Positions 1-6,301 of a stretch of DNA of 18,205 bases are shown here, one piece after another. The notes under the pieces are model-generated. The model was not told where the DNA came from. It saw only the letters and a program-made list of their open reading frames with translations, and did not search any database. Both the position numbers and the translations under genes were made by a program. This stretch comes from an uncultured Collinsella sp. (GTDB lineage: Bacteria > Actinomycetota > Coriobacteriia > Coriobacteriales > Coriobacteriaceae): the NCBI GenBank assembly GCA_902494545.1, contig CABUTP010000008.1:1-18205 (forward strand). The letters run 5' to 3'. How positions within the stretch are numbered: the first letter of the stretch is position 1; the number at the start of each line of letters is the position of its first letter.

Positions 1-1
1 G

Positions 2-271
2 ACCGAGGTCATCCATGACGCCGGCTTTGCGCTGGGTGCCAGCTTGGGCTCGCTCGCTAACATCCTGGACCCCGAGGTCATCGTGCTTTCGGGTGGCGTG
101 ATTCACCAAGGTCCCGATTGGCGTTCACAGACGTGGAAGGATTCGGTGCACGAGGGCTATGCCAGCCAGGCGCTCGATCCGCTTCAGGACACGCCGATCC
201 TCATCGGTTCTCTGGAGGGCGATGCTCCGCTCATCGGTGCCGCTGAGCATCTTCTTGCCTCGTTGAAGTAA
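2..271 (+). CDS. ROK-family sugar kinase, C-terminal end (partial)
   Basis: This is the last 89 codons of a gene entering from the left edge; the frame is open from base 2 to a TAA stop. The visible part contains a segment reading ALGASLGSLANILDPEVIVL followed by SGGV, the usual C-terminal ROK pattern (helix, 'nllnPevIvlGG', then a closing 'liGAA' helix, here PLIGAAEHLL). ROK proteins are ATP-dependent sugar kinases (glucokinase, N-acetylmannosamine kinase NanK) or sugar-sensing repressors. The N-terminal ATP site, ExGH sugar motif and zinc cysteines lie outside the window, so kinase and repressor cannot be separated by sequence. nanE, 70 bp downstream, makes an N-acetylmannosamine kinase the best guess, because NanK makes the substrate that NanE epimerises. 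That specific role is inference; family membership is well supported. Confidence 0.8.
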   Translation, partial: TEVIHDAGFALGASLGSLANILDPEVIVLSGGVIHQGPDWRSQTWKDSVHEGYASQALDPLQDTPILIGSLEGDAPLIGAAEHLLASLK

Positions 272-287
272 ACGTATCTTCTGTAGG

Positions 288-318
288 AGCCTCCCGAGAC
301 AACACGCCTCGGGAGGCT
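288..318 (+). terminator. Intergenic hairpin between ROK kinase and nanE
   Basis: A perfect 11-bp stem (AGCCTCCCGAG at 288-298, CTCGGGAGGCT at 308-318) with a 9-nt loop lies 17 bp after the kinase stop. It is followed by GTTCTGAG, not a T-run, so it is a weak intrinsic terminator at best. It may instead be an mRNA processing or stabilising hairpin within one operon, since it ends only a few bases before the nanE ribosome site. Confidence 0.45.
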
Positions 319-341
319 GTTCTGAGAAAGGTTACAGCCTT

Positions 342-1028
342 ATGACCGTTGATCCATTGATTCAATCCCTGAAGGGCAAGCTCGTCGTGAGCGTTCAGGC
401 GTATATGGGCGAGCCGCTTCGTACGCCCGAAACCATGGCTCAGATGTCTCGCGCTTGCGAGCTCGGCGGCGCCGCCGCCATTCGCTGCCAGGGCCTTGCC
501 GACATTGCCGCCATTAAGGGTCGCTGTGAGGTTCCTGTTATCGGCCTGTGGAAGGATGGGCACGAGGGCGTCTACATCACGCCGACGCTGCGCCACGCTC
601 GCGCCTGCGTTGCCGCCGGTGCCGACATCGTGGCAATTGATGCCACTGATCGCCCACGTCCCGATGGCAAGACCGTCGAGGATACCTTCCGTCCGCTGCA
701 CGAGGAGGGCGTGCTCCTGATGGCCGACTGTGCCACCATCGAGGACATTCGCCGTGCGGTTGATATGGGCTTTGACCTGGTATCCACTACGCTTTCTCAC
801 GGTGTCGCCGCCATCGACTGCACCATGGCCGATGGCCCTGATCTGCCGCTCCTGCGTCAGGCGACCGAGGAATTCCCCGGTCTTCCCATCATCTGCGAGG
901 GCCGCGTGCACACGCCCGAGGAGGCCCGCGCCGCGATTGATGCGGGCGCCTGGGCAGTTGTCGTAGGCACTGCCATTACGCACCCCACGAGTATTACGAG
1001 TTGGTTCAAGGCTGCGCTTGAGGCGTAA
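342..1028 (+). CDS. nanE: N-acetylmannosamine-6-phosphate 2-epimerase
   Basis: The 228-residue product has the length of NanE, a TIM-barrel enzyme that converts N-acetylmannosamine-6-phosphate to N-acetylglucosamine-6-phosphate in cytoplasmic sialic acid/ManNAc breakdown. Supporting motifs in order are LVVSVQA near the N-terminus (residues 14-20), GGAAAIRCQG (42-51), VPVIGLWK (64-71), YITPTL (78-83), AGADIVAIDAT (92-102), MADC (127-130), a segment around 150 reading TTLSHG, CEGRVHTPEEA (185-195) and VVVGTAIT near the C-terminus. By alignment from memory, K71 and E186 should be the catalytic Lys/Glu pair. The start is supported by GAAAGG at 326-331, 10 bp upstream. It follows a ROK kinase, consistent with a nanK-nanE pair; no sialate lyase or transporter is in view. 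The next gene, rapZ, is functionally unrelated. Confidence 0.95.
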   Translation: MTVDPLIQSLKGKLVVSVQAYMGEPLRTPETMAQMSRACELGGAAAIRCQGLADIAAIKGRCEVPVIGLWKDGHEGVYITPTLRHARACVAAGADIVAIDATDRPRPDGKTVEDTFRPLHEEGVLLMADCATIEDIRRAVDMGFDLVSTTLSHGVAAIDCTMADGPDLPLLRQATEEFPGLPIICEGRVHTPEEARAAIDAGAWAVVVGTAITHPTSITSWFKAALEA

Positions 1029-1055
1029 GACAGGCCTCGTATCCGCTTGGGGCGG

Positions 1056-1061
1056 TATACT
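1056..1061 (+). promoter_or_regulatory. Candidate -10 box upstream of rapZ
   Basis: TATACT (one mismatch to TATAAT) lies in the 98-bp nanE-rapZ gap, followed by an A-rich stretch. No good -35 hexamer is seen 16-18 bp upstream. If used, transcription would begin near 1068 and pass through the 1080-1108 hairpin before rapZ. Confidence 0.35.
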
Positions 1062-1079
1062 CAATAAAGGCAATTGATC

Positions 1080-1115
1080 GCGCGGGATCCGCTGGCCGGG
1101 TCCCGCGCTTGTTTT
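1080..1115 (+). terminator. Intrinsic terminator / leader hairpin before rapZ
   Basis: GCGCGGGA (1080-1087) pairs with TCCCGCGC (1101-1108), extended inward by TCC/GGG to 11 bp around a 7-nt loop. The tract TTGTTTT (1109-1115) follows. It looks like a factor-independent terminator for the nan transcript. The rapZ ribosome site TAGGAGG (1115-1121) abuts the T-tract, so it could also act as a rapZ attenuator. Confidence 0.65.
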
Positions 1116-1126
1116 AGGAGGCACAC

Positions 1127-2047
1127 ATGCAAAAGGGAGATGCCATGGATGCGGCGGAGCGCTCGGAGCGCATCCCCGATATCGTCATCATCACCGGAAT
1201 GTCTGGATCGGGCCGAACGCAGGCCATGCATGTGTTCGAGGACATGGGCTACTTTTGCATCGACAACTTGCCTCCGCGTCTGATCGCCCAGCTTGCCGAA
1301 CTCGTCGGCATCAATACGGGCGTGGGCAGGCATCTTGCCGTCACCTGCGATCTGCGCAGCCAGGGCTTGTTCGATGAGCTGCTCGATGCCGTTGCCGCAC
1401 TCGAGGAGCGCGAGATGAGCTGTGACATCGTGTTTCTCGAGGCCTCTGACGAGGTGCTGATCCGTCGTTATAGTGAAAACCGCCGCCGCCATCCCATTGC
1501 CAAGCCGGGGGAGACTACGGCCGATGCGATTCAGCGCGAGCGCCTGCAGCTGCAGGGCGTTCGCGACCGAGCTGACATGATTATCGATACGAGCCGCTTG
1601 CGCACCTCTGCTCTGCGCAACAAATTGCGCATGGCGTTCTCCGAGTTGTCCGACCAGCAGCTCATGGACGTTCACGTGTTCTCGTTTGGCTTTAAGCACG
1701 GTATGCCCGTCGAGGCGGACATTATGATCGACGTTCGCTTCCTGCCCAATCCGTTCTACGATCCCGAGATGCGCACGATGACCGGTCTCGATAAGAAAGT
1801 CTCTGACTTTGTTCTGGACCATCCCAAGACCCAGGAGTTCTGGAAGGCCTGGACGCAGCTGCTCGATACGGTCATGCCCGGCTATATCGCGGAGGGCAAG
1901 CCACAGCTTTCTATTGCCATCGGTTGCACGGGCGGTCAACACCGCAGCGTTGCCATCGCCGAGGCTACGGCACGTTATTTGGAAGGCGCCCAGTATCACG
2001 TGAGCATTTCTCATCGCGACCTGTCGCGCGCCAACACGAAAGCATAG
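1127..2047 (+). CDS. rapZ: RapZ-family nucleotide-binding protein / RNase adapter
   Basis: RapZ (YvcJ) proteins have an N-terminal P-loop NTPase-like domain and a C-terminal RNA/metabolite-binding domain. In E. coli RapZ senses glucosamine-6-phosphate and directs RNase E to the sRNA GlmZ; in Gram-positives the role is less clear. The P-loop is GMSGSGRT (residues 24-31), followed by FEDMGYFCIDNLPPRLI, the classic RapZ block. The C-terminal half contains FSFGFKHGMP, DVRFLPNPF, and GCTGGQHRSVAIAE beginning at residue 266. The P-loop lysine is an arginine, which I believe is normal for actinobacterial homologues. The start at 1127 has TAGGAGG at 5-bp spacing; ATG 1145, preceded by AAGGGAGA, is a credible alternative and gives 300 residues. 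The usual neighbour yvcK is absent: whiA starts 6 bp after the stop. Confidence 0.95.
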   Translation: MQKGDAMDAAERSERIPDIVIITGMSGSGRTQAMHVFEDMGYFCIDNLPPRLIAQLAELVGINTGVGRHLAVTCDLRSQGLFDELLDAVAALEEREMSCDIVFLEASDEVLIRRYSENRRRHPIAKPGETTADAIQRERLQLQGVRDRADMIIDTSRLRTSALRNKLRMAFSELSDQQLMDVHVFSFGFKHGMPVEADIMIDVRFLPNPFYDPEMRTMTGLDKKVSDFVLDHPKTQEFWKAWTQLLDTVMPGYIAEGKPQLSIAIGCTGGQHRSVAIAEATARYLEGAQYHVSISHRDLSRANTKA

Positions 2048-2053
2048 GCCTGC

Positions 2054-2983
2054 ATGTCGTTTACCGCCGAGGTGCGTGACGAGCTCGCGCGCTGCGAACC
2101 CGAATGTGAATACTGCGATTTGTCGACGCTTGCCGCCCTGACGCGTGTGAGCGGTACACTTTCGCTGGCCGGCTCCGGGCGGTATCGTTTGACGGTCGCG
2201 ACCGAGACGGGTGCCGTCGCGCGCACGATGATCACACTGACGCATCGCATCCTTAAGCTCAAAACGGAATTTACCGTTCGTAAATCGGTCTTGCATAAGG
2301 TTCGTAACTATCTCATTACCCTGCCCGATCAACCCGACCTGGACAAGGCTCTGGTGCTGCTGGGCATTCTAGACCGCAGGGGAGGACTCGTCGCCGGTGT
2401 TCCCCGGCACATCGTTGCCCGTCCCTGCTGCAGGCTTGCCTACATCCGCGGCGCGCTCATCGCCGGCGGTTTCGTGGCCGATCCCCGCGGCGACTTTCAT
2501 TTGGAGGTCGCGGTGCAGGGCGAGCAGTATGCCCGGGGACTTTGCAATCTATTGGAGCAGATTGGGGTCTATGCGCGCGTTAACGCGCGGCGCGGATCCT
2601 TTGCTGTCTACATTAAGAGCGCCGAGGAGATCGAACAGCTCCTAAAGCTGATTGGTGCCAAGCGCAGCGTTGCCGAGATTGAGGAGGCGCGCGCGGTCAA
2701 ATTGGTTAAGAACGACGTAAACCGTCGCGTGAATGCCGAACTGGCCAATCAGACCAGAAGTGCGGGTGCCGCCCAGCATCAGCTTGCGTTGATCGATGAG
2801 CTCGAACAGCGGGGTTTGCGCGACACGCTTCCGGACGCCTTGGCAGTCTTTTGCGACCTGCGCGAGCGCTATCCCGATCTGTCGCTGCGCGATCTGGGCG
2901 AGATGGCTGACCCTCCCTTGTCGAAGTCTGCCCTGTACCATCGCGTTTTGAGGCTTGAAAAGCTCATTGAAGCAAACAGGTAG
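2054..2983 (+). CDS. whiA: DNA-binding protein WhiA (sporulation/cell-division regulator family)
   Basis: The 309-residue product is a typical WhiA. The N-terminal LAGLIDADG-like domain begins SFTAEVRDELAR and contains the conserved block reading RPCCRLAYIRGALIAGGFV followed by DP and the HLE(V) segment (about residues 120-150). The C-terminal helix-turn-helix carries LSLRDLGEMADPPLSKSALY and RVLRLEKL (about 275-305). In Streptomyces WhiA with WhiB switches on division genes; in Firmicutes it affects chromosome segregation and division. This lineage does not sporulate as far as known, so a division or metabolic role is inferred. Only a weak TAGG precedes the ATG, so translation is probably coupled to rapZ, whose stop is 6 bp upstream. 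It ends before an AT-rich spacer leading to gap. Confidence 0.95.
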   Translation: MSFTAEVRDELARCEPECEYCDLSTLAALTRVSGTLSLAGSGRYRLTVATETGAVARTMITLTHRILKLKTEFTVRKSVLHKVRNYLITLPDQPDLDKALVLLGILDRRGGLVAGVPRHIVARPCCRLAYIRGALIAGGFVADPRGDFHLEVAVQGEQYARGLCNLLEQIGVYARVNARRGSFAVYIKSAEEIEQLLKLIGAKRSVAEIEEARAVKLVKNDVNRRVNAELANQTRSAGAAQHQLALIDELEQRGLRDTLPDALAVFCDLRERYPDLSLRDLGEMADPPLSKSALYHRVLRLEKLIEANR

Positions 2984-3028
2984 TTTGAAGTATCGACTTA
3001 TATACGGATTTAGCTGCTATTTTATTCT

Positions 3029-3042
3029 TTAAAACGTTTTAA
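3029..3042. promoter_or_regulatory. Perfect 14-bp palindrome, candidate operator upstream of gap
   Basis: TTAAAACGTTTTAA is a perfect dyad centred on CG, about 35 bp upstream of the candidate gap -35 box. The AAACGTTT core and central CG resemble operators of LacI/GalR-family regulators, including CcpA cre sites. The regulator is not in this window; the assignment is inference from symmetry and position. Confidence 0.45.
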
Positions 3043-3050
3043 CGTAAATT

Positions 3051-3091
3051 TGATTTTCAATTTCGAGCATTCTCGTGAAATTCAAGTCAAA
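3051..3091. repeat. Long imperfect dyad in the gap promoter region
   Basis: TTGATTTTCAATTTCGAG (3051-3068) faces CTCGTGAAATTCAAGTCAA (3072-3090). Reversed and complemented, the second arm reads TTGACTTGAATTTCACGAG, so the arms share TTGA ends, an AATTT block and a perfect CGAG/CTCG centre around CATT. It overlaps the probable -35 element. It could be an operator or simply AT-rich symmetry. Confidence 0.35.
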
Positions 3092-3104
3092 AAAAAGGTA
3101 TATT
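3075..3104 (+). promoter_or_regulatory. Candidate gap promoter
   Basis: GTGAAA (3075-3080, 4 of 6 to TTGACA), an 18-bp spacer and TATATT (3099-3104, 5 of 6 to TATAAT) lie in the AT-rich whiA-gap gap. Transcription would start near 3111, giving a leader of about 65 nt. The A-run just before the -10 is typical of a strong promoter. Assignment is by consensus only. Confidence 0.5.
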
Positions 3105-3176
3105 AGGCGAGTGGTTAGTTTGTGGGCCTCAACGGCGGGCGCTGTAGCTCGCGGGGGCCTTACGAAAGGAGACACA

Positions 3177-4202
3177 ATGGCAGTAAAGGTTGCTATTAAC
3201 GGCTTCGGTCGCATCGGTCGTCTGGCTTTCCGTCAGATGTTCGGTCATGAGGGCTCCGAGATCGTCGCTATCAACGACCTCACCTCTCCCGATATGCTCG
3301 CTTACCTGCTGAAGTACGACTCCACGCAGGGCAACTACGCTCGCGATCACGAGGTCGTTGCTGGCGAGGATTCCATCACCGTTGACGGCAAGGAGATCAA
3401 GATCTACAAGGAGGCCGACGCCAACAACCTGCCTTGGGGCGACCTCGACGTCGACGTCGTTCTCGAGTGCACCGGCTTCTACACCAGCAAGGCTAAGGCT
3501 CAGGCCCACATCAACGCTGGCGCCAAGAAGGTCGTCATCTCCGCTCCGGCCGGCAGCGATCTGCCCACCATCGTGTACAACGTCAACCATGAGACGCTGA
3601 CCGCTGAGGACAACATCATCTCCGCTGCTTCCTGCACCACCAACTGCCTCGCCCCGATGGCCAAGGGTCTGAACGACTTCGCTCCCATCGTGTCCGGCAT
3701 CATGACCACCATCCACGCCTTCACCGGCGACCAGATGCCGCTCGACGGCCCGCAGCGCAAGGGCAACTTCCGTCGCTCCCGCGCCTGCTCCGAGAACATC
3801 GTCCCGAACACCACGGGCGCTGCCAAGGCCATCGGCCTGGTTCTCCCCGAGCTCAACGGCAAGCTCATCGGTGCCGCCCAGCGCGTCCCGACGCCGACCG
3901 GCTCGCTGACCAACCTCTACGCCGTCGTTGACAAGAAGGTCACCGTCGACGAGGTCAACGCTGCCATGAAGGCCTACGCCGAGACCATCCCCGAGACCTT
4001 CGCCTACAACGAGGACCAGATCGTCTCCCGCGACATCGTCGGCGAGACCCACGGCTCCATCTTCGACGCCACTCAGACCATGTGCTCTGACCTCGGCAAC
4101 GGCCAGACCCTCGTTCAGGTCACCTCTTGGTACGACAACGAGAACTCCTACACCTCTCAGATGGTCCGCACCATCAAGTACTTCGAGAAGTTCGTTGCTT
4201 AA
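3177..4202 (+). CDS. gap: Glyceraldehyde-3-phosphate dehydrogenase (type I)
   Basis: This cytoplasmic glycolytic enzyme oxidises glyceraldehyde-3-phosphate to 1,3-bisphosphoglycerate with reduction of NAD. The 341-residue product starts AVKVAINGFGRIGR (Rossmann motif), has ECTGFYTS near residue 97, the active-site block SAASCTTNCLAP with catalytic Cys153, His180 in TTIHAFTGDQ, and the C-terminal WYDNENSYTSQM. AINDL around residue 31 places an Asp where NAD-using GAPDHs bind the adenine ribose. The start at 3177 is set by GAAAGGAGA at 3164-3172; the frame is open upstream to 3075, but that extension has no ribosome site and overlaps the promoter. Codon choice is strongly biased (AAG, CTC, ATC), as expected for abundant protein. 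It is separated from pgk by a strong terminator, so it is probably expressed as a mostly monocistronic message. Confidence 0.98.
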   Translation: MAVKVAINGFGRIGRLAFRQMFGHEGSEIVAINDLTSPDMLAYLLKYDSTQGNYARDHEVVAGEDSITVDGKEIKIYKEADANNLPWGDLDVDVVLECTGFYTSKAKAQAHINAGAKKVVISAPAGSDLPTIVYNVNHETLTAEDNIISAASCTTNCLAPMAKGLNDFAPIVSGIMTTIHAFTGDQMPLDGPQRKGNFRRSRACSENIVPNTTGAAKAIGLVLPELNGKLIGAAQRVPTPTGSLTNLYAVVDKKVTVDEVNAAMKAYAETIPETFAYNEDQIVSRDIVGETHGSIFDATQTMCSDLGNGQTLVQVTSWYDNENSYTSQMVRTIKYFEKFVA

Positions 4203-4240
4203 TTTAGCTTTTAGCGAATAGCTCGTTGAGCGTCTAAAGA

Positions 4241-4286
4241 AGGGCGCGGCCTTATAGGGCTTACACCCTAGGGTCGCGCCCTTTTT
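4241..4286 (+). terminator. Strong intrinsic terminator after gap
   Basis: AGGGCGCG (4241-4248) pairs with CGCGCCCT (4275-4282), with an inner pairing of TAGGG and CCCTA, followed by TTTTT. It lies about 40 bp after the gap stop and only 57 bp before the pgk start. Confidence 0.85.
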
Positions 4287-4296
4287 ATAGTAAATC

Positions 4297-4319
4297 GTCT
4301 GCCGTAATGGGAGGCAGAC
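4297..4319 (+). promoter_or_regulatory. pgk 5' leader hairpin
   Basis: GTCTGCC (4297-4303) and GGCAGAC (4313-4319) form a perfect 7-bp stem with a 9-nt loop, ending just before the pgk ribosome site GAAAGG (4326-4331). A TATAGT (4286-4291) that overlaps the gap terminator T-run is a possible -10 for a pgk promoter, without a convincing -35. The hairpin may stabilise or tune the pgk message; that is inference. Confidence 0.35.
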
Positions 4320-4342
4320 ACGTACGAAAGGTAGAAGCAAAC

Positions 4343-5536
4343 ATGGCCTTTACCAAGAAGACCGTCCGCGACATCGATGTCGACGGCAAGCGCGTTCTCG
4401 TCCGCGTTGACTTCAACGTGCCTATCAAGGATGGAGTCGTTGGCGACACCACCCGTATCAAGGCTGCCCTGCCCACCATCAACTACCTCGTTGAGCACAA
4501 CGCTCGCGTCATCCTCATGAGCCACCTCGGCCGTCCCGAGGGCACTGGCTTCCAGCCTGAGCTCTCCCTTGAGCCTGTCGCCAAGAAGCTTGCCGAGCTC
4601 TCTGGTCTCGACGTTGCCTTTGTCGCCGACACTTACGGCGAGAAGGCTGCCGAGGCTGTCGCTGCCGTCGAGCCGGGCAAGGTTCTCGTTCTCGAGAACG
4701 TCCGCTTCGATAAGCGTGAGAAGAAGAACGATCCCGAGATCGCGAAGAAGCTCGCTTCCTATGGTGACGTCTTCGTTCTCGATGCCTTCGGCACCGCTCA
4801 CCGCGCCCAGGGTTCCGTCGTGGGCCCCGCCGCTTACCTGCCTGCCGTCGCTGGCTTCCTGCTCGAGAAGGAGGTCGACACGCTGACCGGCATCTTCGCC
4901 GAGCCCGAGCGCCCCTTCGTCGCCATCGTCGGCGGTTCCAAGGTTTCCTCCAAGATCGGCGTTCTCGATCACCTCATCGACTCTGCTGACACCCTGATCA
5001 TCGGTGGCGGCATGGCCTACACCTTCTTCCTGGCCAAGGGCTACAAGACCGTCGGTACCTCCCTCAAAGAGGAGGACTGGGTCGAGCGCGCCGGCGAGAT
5101 GCTCAAGAAGGCCGAGGAGAAGGGTGTCAAGATCCTACTCCCCATCGACAACCGTGTTGCCGATCACTTTGGCGAGGACGCTGTCCCCGAGGTTGTTGCT
5201 TCCGACGCTATCCCCGACGATCGTGAGGGTATGGACATCGGTCCCAAGACCGAGGAGCTCTATGCCGAGGCTGTCAAGGGCGCCAAGACCGTGTTCTGGA
5301 ACGGCCCCATGGGCGTCTTCGAGTTTGACAACTTTGCTCACGGCACCCAGGCTATCGCCGAGGCTCTCGCCGAGGCTGACTGCACCTCGATCATAGGCGG
5401 TGGTGACTCTGTCGCAGCTGTCAACAAGTTCAACCTGGCCGACAAGATGAGCTGGATCTCCACCGGTGGTGGCGCTTCCATGGAGCTCGTCGAGGGTAAG
5501 GCCCTGCCCGGAGTGGAGGCGCTTCTCGATGCCTAA
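4343..5536 (+). CDS. pgk: Phosphoglycerate kinase
   Basis: This enzyme transfers phosphate from 1,3-bisphosphoglycerate to ADP, the first ATP-forming step of glycolysis. The 397-residue product has the family length and every landmark: RVDFNVPI (21-28) and HLGRP (61-65) in the substrate-binding N-domain, a segment near 116 reading VLENVRF, GGSKVSSK (197-204), VFWNGPMGVFE (317-327), the nucleotide-binding GGGDSVAAV (352-360) and STGGGASME (373-381). ATG 4343 is chosen because MAFTKKTVRD is the usual N-terminus and GAAAGG precedes it by 11 bp; an upstream in-frame ATG at 4307 lies inside the leader hairpin. The last codons overlap tpiA by 8 bp, so the two are translationally coupled. Codon bias matches gap. 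Confidence 0.98.
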   Translation: MAFTKKTVRDIDVDGKRVLVRVDFNVPIKDGVVGDTTRIKAALPTINYLVEHNARVILMSHLGRPEGTGFQPELSLEPVAKKLAELSGLDVAFVADTYGEKAAEAVAAVEPGKVLVLENVRFDKREKKNDPEIAKKLASYGDVFVLDAFGTAHRAQGSVVGPAAYLPAVAGFLLEKEVDTLTGIFAEPERPFVAIVGGSKVSSKIGVLDHLIDSADTLIIGGGMAYTFFLAKGYKTVGTSLKEEDWVERAGEMLKKAEEKGVKILLPIDNRVADHFGEDAVPEVVASDAIPDDREGMDIGPKTEELYAEAVKGAKTVFWNGPMGVFEFDNFAHGTQAIAEALAEADCTSIIGGGDSVAAVNKFNLADKMSWISTGGGASMELVEGKALPGVEALLDA

Positions 5537-6296
5537 TCGCACCCTTCTCATCGCTGGTAACTGGAAGATGAACAACGACGTCGCCGAGGCCGCCAAGCTC
5601 GCCGACGAGCTGGCTCAGGCTCTGCCCGAGGTTCCGGCTGGCGTCGAGGTGCTCGTCTGCCCTCCGACCATCGACATCACCACGGTTCATGACCGCATTC
5701 AGGCTGCCCCCATCGCCCTCGGTGCACAGAACGTGTACTGGGAGGCCAAGGGTGCCTTCACCGGTGAGTCCTCTTGCGACATGCTCAAGTCCGCTGGCTG
5801 CACCTACTGCATCATTGGCCACTCCGAGCGTCGTGACTACTTCCACGAGACCGACGAGGACCAGAACAAGAAGGCCAAGGCTCTCGTTGCCGCCGGTCTT
5901 GTTCCCGTCTTCTGCTGCGGCGAGTCCCTCGAGGTCCGCGAGGCTGGCACCTATGTCGAGCACGTCGTGAACCAGGTCAAGGCTGGCCTTGCTGGTCTTG
6001 AGATCACCTGCCCCAAGCAGGTCGTCGTCGCCTACGAGCCCATCTGGGCCATTGGCACCGGCAAGACCGCTACCGCCGAGGACGCTCAGGAGGTCTGCGG
6101 CGCTATCCGTGAGACCCTCAAGGAGATGTTCGGCGAGGAGCTCGCCAACGGCATCCGCGTTCTCTATGGTGGCTCTGCCAAGCCCGGCAACATTGCCGAG
6201 CTCGTCGCCAAGCCCGACGTTGACGGCGCCCTCGTGGGCGGCGCTTCGCTCAAGGCTGCCGACTTCGCCTCTATGGTCGTCAAGGCAGGCGAGTAG
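5529..6296 (+). CDS. tpiA: Triosephosphate isomerase
   Basis: This TIM-barrel enzyme interconverts dihydroxyacetone phosphate and glyceraldehyde-3-phosphate. The 255-residue protein has NWKMN with catalytic Lys13, IIGHSERR with His98, AYEPIWAIGTGKTA (168-181) with catalytic Glu170 and the mobile loop 6, and the phosphate-gripping YGGSAKPGN (213-221) and GALVGGASL (233-241). The start ATG at 5529 lies inside the pgk end: the ATGCCTAA junction gives an 8-bp overlap, and the Shine-Dalgarno-like GGAGTGGAGG lies in the pgk coding region just upstream. gpmI begins 5 bp after the TAG stop. The arrangement pgk-tpiA-gpmI is that of a glycolytic operon; enolase is not in the window. Confidence 0.98.
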   Translation: MPNRTLLIAGNWKMNNDVAEAAKLADELAQALPEVPAGVEVLVCPPTIDITTVHDRIQAAPIALGAQNVYWEAKGAFTGESSCDMLKSAGCTYCIIGHSERRDYFHETDEDQNKKAKALVAAGLVPVFCCGESLEVREAGTYVEHVVNQVKAGLAGLEITCPKQVVVAYEPIWAIGTGKTATAEDAQEVCGAIRETLKEMFGEELANGIRVLYGGSAKPGNIAELVAKPDVDGALVGGASLKAADFASMVVKAGE

Positions 6297-6301
6297 GACA
6301 T

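Noticed and set aside
3075..3176. An in-frame upstream extension of gap
   Set aside because: It crosses the promoter, has no ribosome site, and GAPDH proteins begin with the KVAINGFGRIG block that follows ATG 3177.
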